DNA of 64,000 bases, taken from Psococerastis gibbosa. Lineage: Eukaryota > Arthropoda > Insecta > Psocodea > Psocidae. The notes beneath the pieces are model-generated. The model was not told the DNA's origin. It saw only the letters and a list, made by a program, of their open reading frames with translations, and made no database searches. Both the position numbers and the translations under genes were made by a program. The stretch spans positions 15,783,344 to 15,847,343 of the forward strand of contig OZ020487.1 in assembly GCA_963971405.1 (NCBI GenBank), read 5' to 3'. This document shows positions 48,601 to 59,328 of this stretch, one piece after another (the first letter of the stretch is position 1; each line of letters opens with the position of its first letter).

Positions 48601-51600
48601 TTTTGCCGAAAATCAAGATATACCGTATTTCACCCTTAAAAACCCATCCCGACCTCAAATCGCCCGTAATTTATTTTTCCCTTCATTTTTATCATATTAT
48701 CTTCCATTTCCAATGGGTTTCATTCTACTATAATCTGATGTCGTTTCAAAAGTTATCTACCCTGGAGGCCTGGACTATAAAAATTTTCCCTGGTTTCGTT
48801 TAACTCTCCGCCAGTTGTTCTTAAAAATGTGTCATATGCCGATTACTGAAAATAATATGAGCTACCGTACCTAAGACTTGTGTTTCGTTATTATCGCCTT
48901 TAAAACTAGTGATACCGCATATATACAGGCGAATAGGCGATGTATACTTTGAGTAAAGAAAGATGTACGGAACGGTTGCTACAGCCCGAGAGAAAGACGA
49001 GCTTCCCGGCTAATTTAGAAGAAGATGATTGTTTTGATAGTTGGTGATTGACGTCATGCATGGATGGCATGGGTGTAAATAAGTGATGTCATCTATGGCA
49101 GTAGGTCTTATGTTACCTCATCTAAGGCGGGGTTTCCATATACGTCAATCGTCAATGAGAAATATGGTTTTGAAGTGGTAGCAGAATTTTTAGTATGTCT
49201 TTAATGTCTGCTAAACCTTCAATTTCATATTTCTCATTGACGATTGACGTATGTGGAAACCCCGCCTTAGATATGATACACACAGTCATATTTTCTTGAA
49301 TATGCTACAGTAAAGAATTCGCAGAAATAGGGCAAAATCAGGGGCGCCAAGTTTTTAAATATCGGGGGGGGGGGGGGACCCAACACTGACCTACCATTAC
49401 GACTTTACTTCGCCCCCTCCATTCCCCGTCCCACCGCGGCCGTAGCCAGGATATGTTTTCAGAGGGGGTCGTCCACAAAACCGGATTTTTATTTTTACCG
49501 TCCATATAATGGTGACGACAATGGATCCCCCCCCCTTAACCTTCTCTCCCCCTCTTCTTCTCTATTTAATTTTAAGCATCTATATATTAATACAACATTT
49601 TTGTGACTTTATAGTCTTATTGTTCGCCTTTTGTTTTGTTTTTATTCAATAAAGTCGTTTTCAATTCAATTCATATGACACATGGGGTCTCCCATTTTAA
49701 TGTTTATTACTCGTAGTATTTCCTTCAATTATAAACAATGCAACCATTGCAGTGAACACCTATAGGGTTTGGAATTCCTTGCCAGAAGAAACGAGGGCGA
49801 GGCTGAGAGTTTCTAGGGAGTGAAGTGTAAGAGTGAATGAATGCTGTGCCTGATTTGTTACATTATTATTTTCTCTCTTCTTCTTTTGTTTTTTTTTTGC
49901 AGGAAAAATATTATACAATATATATAAACATATTAATTTTTAAAATAATTTGTAAACCAAAATAGGTTAGGGGCTAAAGCTCGCTTAATATAGTGTCATT
50001 TTTAATTTAATTCTCTTGTATTCCAGTAATTTATTAACTTGAATTTCCCGCCCATATTTCATCACCATGACGTGACTCCTTATTAATGCGGTATTAAAAA
50101 AGAAAAAAGAAAACGGTGTTACGTTATACCAAATCCCCATAATTAGGCTGCTGGTGCTCTGTAGACAATTGCCATCTAGAGATACGAAATTTCAAAGGTA
50201 TCCAACTAATATAATAATACGCTAGCCCCTATGTAAATTATTTAGATTTCATTAAATCGTTTTTACAACTTTGTGCTAAAATATTCTGCGAATGTTCGCA
50301 GGGGCCTGTTAGTTTTATTATTATGCATTCTAGATTTGAATTCAAATTTTTCTTATCTTTATGTGTTGTTTAAAATTATCTTGTGTCATGGCTTAAAGTT
50401 TTGTACAGCATTACCTAAATAACTCTCAGTTCATAAGGCCAACCCGGATCAAATTGAAGCCATAAATATCTAGTTTGGTATAAACGTACTTAACATTTTA
50501 TTTTGTTGCAGGTATTGTGATGCCCTCTACTATGGTATCAGGAGTAGTATACTGAAGAAGCAAGGCAATCACCTGAAGCACCATAAGTACCTGCGATTAA
50601 TGCTTGAAGAGGACTGCGACTCGTGCCTATTAAGATTGATTTCCAGTTTTCTTCAATCCTGTCCACAGACTATAATTCACTTAGTGTTTTTGTTGAAGCA
50701 CATCTCCAAACCAATCGCTAATACTACATACACTAATGACTTCTTAAGTAAGTTATAAATTTTTCTTGTACAAGAATGGTCCCCTCTCCTATATTTTCTT
50801 GTGTATAGAAAAGTGGCACTTTGGACCACAGTTCACCGCACTACCACGATGCTGGGTTCACTAACATAGTGTTTTTCCCGAGAAGATAAATAATTAACCA
50901 TTTTTTTATGTCCTCCTAATTGGTGGGAGCTATTTTTTCTGTTTTAGCAGGCTAACTCAATTTCGACTTCATACCTCCTAATATTATGTTCCTCTGCTCC
51001 TGCGTCAAAGGAAAATATAACAATCCAGCTTCCAAAGAGCCCGCCATAAAATTTTCACTTCAAAATATCTTACGCTATTTCCACTTTGTTGACAGTTAAA
51101 CAATCCCTATACAATATTACGGCAAATAAAAAGCAGTCGACTATTTAAGTCATAGTATAAATATGCAGACATTTCCATGAAGGTAGTAAATTGCTAAGGC
51201 GCGGTTTCCACCGACCGGCTAGGGCTAAATACAAATACGGTGACGTGGTAACAGACATTCAAGACTTAGGTGGGGTTTCCACCGACCTCGCATTGCAGAT
51301 TGTTAATGACATAGACGGAAATGTTTGTGTTTCTCTATGCCATAGTTAAAATTGATCAATGATCATAGAGTAAAATCACAGACAAACTAACTAAAATTAA
51401 AAAATGGCGTCATGGGATATGTTAATTACAAACATTTTAATAGATTTCTATAAAAAGAAAAACAAACATTTCCGTCAATGTCATTTGCATTCTGCAATGC
51501 GAGGTCGGTGGAAACGCCGCCTAAGTCTTGAATGTCTGCTACCACGTGACCGTTTTTGTATTTAGCCCTACCCGGTCGGTGGAAACCCCGCCTAATGGAA

Positions 51601-54600
51601 ATTTAAATTGTAGGTTACCAGCCATATTCCCTTCTCTGCTCACTGGTGGCTGTGGCTTGGTCGCTGACATCCTACTACCGGTCACACAGGGCTGTGCAGG
51701 AAGAAAAGGAGAAGTTAACAGTTTCGTCTGCTTTTGTCATGTTCGCATGGTTTCTTTTCAATACATGTAAGTAGGGCAAACAAGCAGGTAGTATGGCGGG
51801 TATTCCACATACGTCAATCGCCAATGAAAAATTGAAAAATGACGTTTTAGCAGACATACTAAAAATTCTGCTACCACGTCAATTTACGTCATTTTTAAAT
51901 TTTTCATTGACGATTGACGTATGTGGAATACCCGCCTTTAGGAAAGCTACGTTGCGTTGACCCATGCGTCAATTCAGAAATTCAGAAAAAGTATAGGCTA
52001 TGAAGTGTTTTGTTCTGAGACCTAGCGCTATGATATTATTGCTTTCCAATTTATACGTAGTATAAGGAAAGCTTTGTGATAGTCGAAATTTTGGATTCCG
52101 AGATTTCAACGGATTTACACGTTTTGAGGTCCCAGGAACCCAAAAAAGTGGTTTTTACGAAATGTCTGTCTGTCTGTCTGTTCGTCGATTTCCGGGCAAA
52201 CTACTCGGTCGATTTTGATGAAATTCGACAAGTAGGTTCACAAAAATCATACCTCAGGATCATTTATTTTTATTTTGGGCTAACTCAATTTGGGGGGGTT
52301 TTATTTTCAAAAAACTCATAAAAAACGTCTAAAAAAAATGTTAACGAAATGCGTGCGGTCGCTTCCCCCTTGATAGGTTGTTTCTGGGGGTAAAAAAATA
52401 AAAATAACTAAATTTTAATGAAAAATGACTAAAAAATAATTTTTCTGTGAAACCTTTCCATCGATGATTTCTACCTTCAGGCATGTTTTAGGTGTTAAAT
52501 TGAGTAACGAAACCGGACAGATTGCTTTCCCAAAAAACTATTTGGTTTTGTGCAAAAAAAATGTTTTTGAAAAAATGTTGAAAACTCACGGTCAATTGCA
52601 TTGCGTGCCCTGCCATTATTGCTGTGTGGTAATTTGTTGGTCTGACCTATCTAGAATTTACCTCACCTCCAGTGACATCAGGTGGGCAACCCCCCCCCCC
52701 CCCCCCCCGAGATATCGGAAATTTAAAAAATTATTTACCATGAAATTACTCATTTTCTCTAGCTACTACATGATAAATTGGAGAGCATGTTCGAGTAAAC
52801 TCGGACCGGTTCTTAAAATTATTTTTAAGGGTCTTTTATGGACGTAGGCCTACCTTGTTCTGCCAACGACCTTATTGATTTTTGGTATTGTATGAATTTT
52901 GGCGAAGTCAACCCACACAATGCGACAATGGACAAACTCACAATCGCAGCAATGTGAAACGCGTATGCGTGACTTAACCAAGTTCGGGTACAACTACGGG
53001 TCAGCTACTATATTACGTCACTGTAGTAGATTTGGAACAATTAAACAGAGTTAATGCGTTTATAAATTCCCAAAGAGAAAAAGAGCGGATGATGGTGAAT
53101 TTTATTTTACTGTAATGTAGCCTACGCTACTTGTGACGACATGGGAACTTTTAAATTATGTAATAAAATTATGAGATAACTTCATTGCTTTTTATATAAT
53201 GGCAAATAGTAGCCGATCTATCTAGCGCTAATATCTATTGATGTACAATATGGTATTAAAGTAAAAGCTTTGTCCTGATATTCCATGTTTTTCATTTTAT
53301 TTATTTCAGTATCTCGAGTGCTTGCTCTGGCGCTTCTAGCCTCCCTCAATCAGTCGTGGTTCATCGTGTTTTGTATGATCCACTGGGCTGTTATGTTTCT
53401 GTGGTTAATTCTTGGGAAGCAGGCCAAAGTGTGCTTGTCGCACTGCGAGGAACTACTTCTTAGTGGGGCTCTCGCCGTTGCCTACATATTCGCATTCATT
53501 TCGCCAAAGGATGGTCCTACGCGATACTCATACCTAGCGTACTACCTAGTCTGCTTTATTGAGAACACGGCAATTTTAGTATTTTGGTAAGAATTTCACA
53601 TGCAGTGTATTTTAGTTTTCAGTAGGCTACCTACCGAGCTACTTTCGAAGACAGGGTTAGAATCAGATGGTGATCGTTCTAGTGAGCAAGTGACCTCTTA
53701 ACATACATGAATGTTGGCAATATTTTTGAATGACACTAAATGCCATTTAATTAATTAATTCAAATTATAATGTATTAAAATTGTCCATATTCATCATATT
53801 AGGTAAAGTATCTACGGTAATTGAAAATAAACTTCTTTAAATGGAATCAGAATTTGGCTCAAATTAAGGCGTATAACTGGAATTAATTTTGGTTTGAAAG
53901 TACTCTTAGTATCCCCGATTAGCCCTACCTACAATAAACTCTCGATACAATCTAAAAATTTGCTGGAAGGCATGTTTTTTTTTTTTTTTTTTTAAGTTAG
54001 AACATTGCTGAGGATCATTACATGGGTGGGTCAGCAGTCGGACTGTATGTAATTTTAGGACGCATTCGAAGTATGTCCGATAATTATATCTTTTATTGGA
54101 ATATATCTTCCAAATTGCAAATTACCACAATTATTTCTTAAATATTTTTTAAACTATGACGTACCGGTATGTTTCGACTTAGTGTAGTCAAGGCATGTAG
54201 AGTAGTGGTACGGACTCTGACTTTCACCAGAAAGGTTGATGGTTCGAGTCCTAAACTTCCTACATTTTCTGGCCATGCTTCGGAGGGCATGTAAAACAGG
54301 CGGTCTAGTTGAGTGTAAGATAGGCCTTCATAGCCCTAACTCCGCTAGGTTGGCTTAGTAATAGAACAAAAAAGTCCATATTTATTTATTTAGTTTACCA
54401 ATAATGAGATATACTTGCCAAGTACGTTTATCTTTAGTATAGAATCACCGGATGTACTTGAAAGCGCTTTGTTGATTTTTCATTGCTGAAATTAATGAGG
54501 TTCTGTAGGGACAGTTTTGGTCACTAGGTTCGCTGACGACAAACCGATATCCATATTATTGCTGCATATAATTTAATATATATATTCTCCATGATTTATA

Positions 54601-54934
54601 GAAAAATATCACTTCAAAGTAATACATAAATAAAATAATTTTAAAATATTATTGAGGCTTATAGAAAAATCAACGCTTTGATATTGCAACAGGTGCTGCC
54701 ATCTACAAAATGACGTCACAAATGAACCTCATTGAATTGTTTTATTGCAGGAGTGTGTCAGGTGTCGGCCTGAGTGCTCCACTCCAGTATGGTGCTGTTG
54801 GGGTACAAGCTGTAGCTTTCTTCCTGAACGTTATTTTCATGGTTACCTACTACAAGTTCTGCCATCCGAGTGGCACTTCTATAGTCATAAGAAAGTCAGT
54901 GAGCCTTACTGCTGGGAAAGCTGTTGCCTTATAA
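36641..54934 (+). CDS. XK-related (XKR) multi-pass membrane protein, 6 exons, 416 aa
   Basis: Exons are 36641-36933, 41653-41760, 50512-50747, 51614-51766, 53310-53586 and 54751-54934, all GT..AG and in phase (1251 nt). The start ATGG has G at -3. The protein begins MAADESVVKF, then a helix-rich region (FYIFNLLFSIFTFIVELYFL; GVYFTLTVVFIVIPALVTT), the family segment HHKYLRLMLEEDCDSCLLRL, SFLQSCPQTIIHLVF, then SYYRSHRAVQEEKEK, RVLALALLASLNQSWF, HWAVMFLWLI, TRYSYLAYYLVCFIENTAIL and a short tail after YYKFCHPSGTS. XKR proteins of the XKR4/8/9 and CED-8 branch scramble plasma-membrane phospholipids, some after caspase cleavage; other XKRs do not. No clear caspase site is visible in the short C-terminal tail, so scramblase activity is not shown. 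Introns 1 and 2 are 4.7 and 8.8 kb and full of repeats. Confidence 0.94.
36934..38992. other. XKR intron 1, first part, nothing recognised
   Basis: AT-rich intron. I see no coding signal or repeat family member before the Helentron-like element at 38993. Confidence 0.5.
38993..39852 (+). mobile_element. Helentron-like (HINE) element, complete, longest copy
   Basis: The 5' GCTTTCC..GGAAAGC hairpin is preceded by TT. It has the longest GTCT array of the copies (about 39117-39170), and the C tract, inner inverted repeat and terminal hairpin are all present. It ends GGTTC|TT. Confidence 0.87.
39863..40070 (-). repeat. Interspersed repeat R3, near-complete
   Basis: From 'gtccgttgttcaatgccaac' to 'cagatacgagtc'. 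It has the uninterrupted 'gacattatttgtattgtttc' that is split by the Helentron-like element at 610/611. Confidence 0.8.
40889..41230 (+). repeat. LINE 3' tail followed by repeat R10
   Basis: A LINE tail with 'agcccttcggggctaaagc' and a (TTTCA)n end (40889-40965) is followed directly by an R10 copy ending 'tctccgattcgctcttgaga'. Confidence 0.6.
41845..42500 (+). pseudogene. LINE ORF2 C-terminal fragments with internal duplication
   Basis: The first part reads RAKWTGHLIRQEGHLSTILE and GRPRKAYAKDLKKDMRCG, then TAQDREEW. It carries a tandem duplication (41919-42030 repeated at 42031-42128 with a 14-bp loss, period kept in frame). The second part reads WWQRKWNDSLNGRWNWNLTK, QLDFYLTQFLTEHGSF and CKRITTNRCIYD, resembling the C-terminal zinc-knuckle region of R1-clade-like LINEs. 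It lies at the start of XKR intron 2 and is non-functional. Confidence 0.8.
42507..42548. repeat. Perfect 18-bp inverted repeat, 6-base loop
   Basis: TGTTGTGTTGAGAGCGAG at 42507-42524 is matched by its exact inverse at 42531-42548. It lies where the LINE homology ends, just before the motif at 42644-42686. Confidence 0.9.
42549..44257. other. XKR intron 2: element remnant, R3 copy, rest unassigned
   Basis: The GC-richer DNA at 42550-42960 gives a 129-codon open frame without a recognisable domain. 'ccggattctactg' and 'gactccggccgtgaaagc' segments recur near 47727-47766, and the first also near 61102, so this is an uncharacterised repeat. An R3 copy (minus orientation) occupies 43672-43852. 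The rest shows nothing definite. Confidence 0.45.
44258..44586 (+). repeat. Interspersed repeat R7, second copy
   Basis: Aligns along its length with 26522-26893, from 'tacgccaacggccttacca' to the A run, with internal gaps. Confidence 0.7.
44932..45310. mobile_element. TIR MITE, 379 bp
   Basis: Left end CATATCGCCTTTTCC and 'aagggaagtaactc' are matched inverted by 'gagttacttcccttc' and GGAAAAGGCGATATG. The interior is AT-rich. Superfamily unknown. Confidence 0.85.
45715..46310 (-). pseudogene. Two LINE ORF2 C-terminal fragments
   Basis: Positions 45715-45935 are a diverged copy of the fragment at 5175-5523. Positions 45985-46310 read on the minus strand LKLRERRLSWWGRVQRREEK and PGPRPGGRPKMTLPRKIEED, a LINE C-terminal tail of another subfamily. 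Confidence 0.7.
46547..46813. mobile_element. Palindromic MITE, Harbinger type
   Basis: GGCGGCTATTCCACTTGTCA and its inverse at the right end, with arms of about 60 bp interrupted by AT-rich DNA. Flanked by TAG and TAA, so the TSD has one mismatch. Confidence 0.8.
47204..47396. mobile_element. hAT-type MITE, 193 bp, 8-bp TSD ACCTCTAG
   Basis: The ends CAATGGCGGATCCA and TGGTTCCACCCTTG are flanked by perfect 8-bp duplications (47196-47203, 47397-47404). A G21 run (47219-47239) and a C14 run (47255-47268) face each other inside. Confidence 0.88.
47405..49125. other. XKR intron 2, nothing recognised
   Basis: AT-rich intron with an (ATA)n microsatellite near 48410-48434 and the short repeat piece near 47727-47766. 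Open frames here are short and unrecognised. Confidence 0.5.
49126..49266. mobile_element. Palindromic MITE, Harbinger type, 141 bp
   Basis: GGCGGGGTTTCCATATACGT and its inverse end the element, with arms over 45 bp. Flanked by TAA and TTA; the inverted match continues 6 bp into the flanks (ATCTAA/TTAGAT). Confidence 0.82.
49605..50155. repeat. LINE tail and interrupted copy of the 25154-type MITE
   Basis: A LINE 3' tail (49605-49670) is followed by a reversed copy of the 25154-25531 element (about 49695-49745 and 50030-50155). That copy is split by another LINE-like 3' end with 'ggggctaaagctcgct'. Confidence 0.55.
51198..51592. mobile_element. Composite Harbinger-type MITE, TSD TAA, next to XKR exon 4
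   Basis: The outer ends GGCGCGGTTTCCACCGACC and GGTCGGTGGAAACCCCGCC are flanked by TAA (51195-51197, 51593-51595). The inner ends are equally well kept, so this copy shows the MITE-in-MITE structure most clearly. Its right edge is 21 bp before the exon 4 start at 51614. Confidence 0.92.
51795..51936. mobile_element. Palindromic MITE, Harbinger type, 28 bp after XKR exon 4
   Basis: GGCGGGTATTCCACATACGT and its inverse, with arms of about 45 bp, flanked by TAT and TTT. It starts 28 bp after the donor site at 51767. Confidence 0.85.
52041..52812 (+). mobile_element. Helentron-like (HINE) element, internally deleted
   Basis: Both ends and the GTCT array (about 52162-52180) are intact. A deletion of about 70 bp near 52340 removes the 'aaaacggctccaacg' block. 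The C tract at 52690-52709 is the longest in the family. Confidence 0.87.
52824..53004 (-). repeat. Diverged R3 copy
   Basis: Follows the R3 order ('gccaacgacc', 'gacttaaccaagt', 'acgggtc') with many substitutions, directly beside a Helentron-like element, as at 611 and 39863. Confidence 0.6.
54187..54393 (+). repeat. tRNA-derived SINE (SINE-1), forward
   Basis: Head 'catgtagagtagtggtacgg', B box GGTTCGAGTCC, body, and a tail of TTTA repeats. It lies in XKR intron 5. Confidence 0.85.
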
Positions 54935-57900
54935 TAATTTCGCAGCCTAACCAGCTTACTTCCTATTTTGCCATTTTACTGCTTTTGGAACAATGGGACC
55001 ACCATAAACGTACAATAAGTATTATAAAAGTAGCTGCATTAGCCAAAGACTATAAACAATATGATTTTCTAAAATTAGTTGCAACATAATTTTGCAGTGA
55101 TGTGTCATCAAAGTTCTGTTTCCGGTTATTTTGCTCCATCGCGCAGTTGAATGCTTAGTGATCAACGGGGCTGTTTTGAGCTAAAAGTTTAATGAGACAT
55201 GCATCATTATTGGAAACTTTTATCATTGTGTTGCTTTGGCTGCGTTTTAAGAATATCTGGGAAAAGTATGAGGCCAAATTAAGGTATTTGTGTGGAGCGT
55301 CTCATGCGTATAGCGTAGTAGTAGTACTACGAAATTGATAGTTAACCTAACGATCGGATTATTATCGGACTTTATTCGAATGCAGCCTTGGACTATTAAT
55401 TAGCCCACTTTCACACTTAACATGTCTAATGCTTTGAAAAAATCCATTGTATATGAGCAGGCACTGCTGTAAGCGTGCTGGTGTAACGCAAATGCCGTAA
55501 TAAAAGATTTTCTATATGGTCAATAGAATGTGTAGTTCACGTTGATGAGCGTCAGGTGCAGGAACTCCTACATTCCGAATTTGACTTTGAAGAACATATT
55601 TCCTTGTATTTTTGAAGTAGCCTTTGGTTGATGCTGTTTTTGCGATTTTTTTCCCGTAAGAGCCTCTTCCTATTCTAAATATTGTGGACACCCCCACTTA
55701 AATTAATATTTGGCTGTGATAATCTGTTTCATGAGGCGCTTTGTGTAACTGCAACGGCATTGTAACCCATTCCTGCAGTTTTCTGTAGAACGGCGCTATT
55801 CCTTGTTGCGTTATTTGAGTACTATTTTGCCATTTGGAACGATAAAATCATACAGTCTAGGTAAAAGGCGCCATCGCCTTGGCCGAGTCTAAAATTTGTA
55901 TTTGTCGCAATGTTGAGATAGCACATTTAATAGAACTGTTTTTCAGTAGGTATTTAGGTTTATGTGGAGATAAGTTAATTGATTAAGACTAAAATTTAAT
56001 ATCCCTCCATGTTTTTTGTGTATTCAGTATTGCTGCTTTGTAATTTTTTAACAAGCCTCTATTATCGAGGAAAATGTGTTTTACTGATATCGCGTTGCAC
56101 AATAGAAGGAACCTGATAAGACTTTAACTTATACACTTAAAAGGTTTACTTAGTTTCATTTTTCTAACAGTTTTGCTTACGGCAAAATAAATTGATACAC
56201 TAGGTATAAGCCAATATTTTTGTGCCTGCAGTATATCGTATATTATCTGCCAAGTACAGCATCTATGATATGCAAATGATTTAGTTATTTTATATTTTAG
56301 CTGCCAATTTGAAATGGGTCTATACTTGCGTTAACATATAATCAACGAATATAAATTGATGTGCCAAAATGTAATGTTATTTTGGCGTATATTATATTCA
56401 AAACATTGTTCCTCTTTCTTGTTACCTCCCAAACATCCCTAAAGGGTGAAAAATTAACAAGACTGATCTTGTAAATAGTTTTGATTAGTAATTAAGTCAT
56501 TTGTTGTATTCTACTGTTCTAGGCTATATTATGTTTGTGAGGATTTGTCACGGGCATCTTGAGGATAACGACTATCTTGACTTGCACCCAGTAACTTTTA
56601 AGATGGGGCAGATACAGGGACATTCTTGAAAATGAGATATTGCTTTGCTATGCCTTTACTTGCCTCATTTTTGCACAGCTGAAATATATTGAACATAAAT
56701 GAGGAGCATGTATACAAAAGGTGATTTGTCACAAAAACATTATTTTTGAGTTGATGGTATCCTAGCATTGACTGCTACAAAAATTTAATAAGAAGTCCAA
56801 CGCGATTCCTATATTATCAAAGGATAGTAATTCAAATATTACATCCCATAATATAATAGTATTACTATAGAAGCATTTAGATTTTGGAAGTTTTTGTCTC
56901 TCCTGCATTTACAGTGAAACATCGCCTTATGCATACATGCTCCTCAAATATTTAGCACAATTTACGTCTTAAATAAAATAAATTATCCTTTCCTTCGCCC
57001 GTGGCATTAGATGTTATATTTCCCTTAAGGACAAATGGAATCGTCTCAAACGCGTTACTATATTTTTTAGATGCATTTTGTCATTGTAATAAGTAGACCT
57101 AATGTGTGCTTGTAGTTAGGCTTATTGAGTTCAACTTCCATATTGAACGAATTCATTTTGGATCTTATAACCTGGTTGCTAATCAAAAGATTGTGCTTTT
57201 TGTATTGTTTTATTCTATGTTGAGGTATTTGGTGTTATTGTAGGGATCAAGCTTTAAGAAAACGCCTCAGACTACTATCCCTCTGTTGCCGGAGATGCCG
57301 AGACTTCATGCCATCAAAAACTTAAAAAGTCTAAAGCGTTTTCTTGGGCATTGCACGCGACAATACGAGCCTTATCTTGCTGGCAATTTGATTGGCTGCA
57401 GTGGAGATCTAATGTGTGGTTGATTACGCTGCGGCTTAAGAGCCTGCTTATTTTTTGTCAGTTAGGTACCAAAGAGGTAACTTCCAAGTATCGTATGCTT
57501 TGTAATGGGACTATAATTATTGATGCCAAAGTTATTACTTTTCTGGCTTGCTGGGTTTTTACGGTATTGAGGTATTTTCTGCAGAAGAAGTCTCGGGTTT
57601 TAATATCGTAGTGTTGTGTTGGGAAATTAATTTGCATTTAATACAATATGTGGATAAAATGAATAATTTTAATTTTGTAACCTGCTCAAATTCACATGAC
57701 TGGGTGTTTCATCAATGAGGGTCCTCAGAATATCCTCTCTTAGCAGATAAAGAGGCGACTTATGCCCAAGTTGCCCACATTTATTGGCTGTTTACGTTCA
57801 ACAATAGAAAAGAAAAATTAAAATATGCTGGAAGAGATATATACCTACTACCCGGTTTGGCTTTTTCTATTTTGTTCAGTTCTTACCCTTGGTAGTTAAT

Positions 57901-57978
57901 TCGTAGATTAGGCAATGTTGTTCCTATAGATGTAGGGCCTACTCTCGAAATACTGGAAAATACTAAGGCGGAACGAAA
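54935..57978 (+). other. XKR 3' UTR and intergenic DNA
   Basis: Long AT-rich stretch with several AATAAA hexamers (near 55498, 56184 and 56976), so the mRNA end is uncertain. A small inverted repeat ('aagaaaacgcctcagacta' near 57257 against 'aaagtctaaagcgttttctt' near 57326) may be a decayed MITE. No further gene recognised; the frame at 57351-57611 has no known domain. Confidence 0.45.
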
Positions 57979-58236
57979 GACTCGTATCTGTACTTCGTTA
58001 AGTCATGCTTTCGCCTGTTTCATTGCGTCAATGTGTTAGCTTGTCCATTATCGCTTGTAGCCGGTGTAGGTTGACATCGAGAACGTATACCAATTTGCCA
58101 ATGGCCAAAAATGCATACGGAAACAATACAAATAATGTCCGAAATACATGGGGTCGTTGGCATTGTACAAGGGACCTATGGGCCACTATAAGTAGGCCTG
58201 GGTCCTAAAAAGCCCTTGAGAAATTAAATAAATACA
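57979..58236 (+). repeat. Interspersed repeat R3, full, with AT-rich tail
   Basis: Starts GACTCGTATCTGTACTTCG and ends 'agcccttgagaaattaaata'. The A/T-rich simple tail on one side suggests a retroposed (SINE-like) element read in plus orientation. Confidence 0.75.
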
Positions 58237-58438
58237 TAAAAGGTGCAGCGAATAGTCGCCTAGCCTTCAGTGGTAGGCTAGCCTACAGGCTCTGTTCCGG
58301 CCAAAGACTGAAAAATGTGGCAATACACTGTACAGTACAGAAAGTTACTCTTATATTTTACAGTAGATTTTTATACTGTGCGTGCAGTATCCTATACGAG
58401 CCCATAGATTAACAACAGTATTTCTTTAGTATCGTGTA

Positions 58439-58696
58439 GACTCGAATCTGTATTTGGTTAAGTCATGCTTTCGCTTATTTCATTGCGTGAATGGTAAGTT
58501 TGTCCATTATCGCTTGTAGCTGGTGCAGGTTTACAGCGAGAAGGTATGTACCCGTTTGCCAATGGCCAAAAATACACACGGAAACAATACAAATAATGTC
58601 CGAAATCCATAGGGTCGTTGGCATTGGACAAGGGGCCTATGGGCCACTAAAGGTAGGCTTGGGTTCTATAAAGCCCTTAAATAACTAACTAACTGA
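58439..58696 (+). repeat. Interspersed repeat R3, full, (TAAC)n tail
   Basis: Same orientation as the copy 200 bp upstream; ends in 'aactaactaact'. The different simple tails of the two copies support retroposition. Confidence 0.75.
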
Positions 58697-58784
58697 GTAT
58701 CTTGTACCAAGAGAACATTTTATAAAATATCAATCGTAGAGTTGTCAAAAAAAGAAGTAATTTTTACATGTGATATGCGCCTCT

Positions 58785-59005
58785 TTCTAACAGAATGGCC
58801 ACAATTGGTGTGGTGGTCTGGGGGCAGGAGCTCAAGAACTGTGGTCAATTGGTGTTAGTGAAGGCCACATGTAATATATCGAAATGTAGAGGAGCATTTT
58901 TGTTAATTTGATGGCGCTAAGATCGATAGGTACTGTACCTATTTCCAGTGAAAATCGGATTTGCATAAAAAACGCGTAGTGGGGGTACTCCGATTCGCTC
59001 TTAAA
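58785..59005 (+). repeat. Interspersed repeat R10
   Basis: Matches 40970-41230, ending 'tactccgattcgctctta'. It lies about 320 bp before the kinase start codon. Confidence 0.65.
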
Positions 59006-59328
59006 TCATGACATATCGCGTGACAACCGCCGAGCCTCGAAAAGGACAAAGACACGTGAAGGCTTATTGTATTGTAGATACAGTAAATACTAAATAGACA
59101 AGAGAAGCTAGGGGAAGGAGGGTGAGATGTAGGAGACATCACCATTCTCCCTACCCTGCGTTCCCCTGGCAACCGTCCTGTCAATAACCATGGCAACACA
59201 TAAACGACCCGTTCTTCATATCTTTTTACACAATGTCTAAAATTACAACGTATAAATAAGTTTTTCGCTAGATTTTTCTACTAACTTTATGGGCTCGGTT
59301 TTTTGACGCTTGTTTATAATTTACTGGC

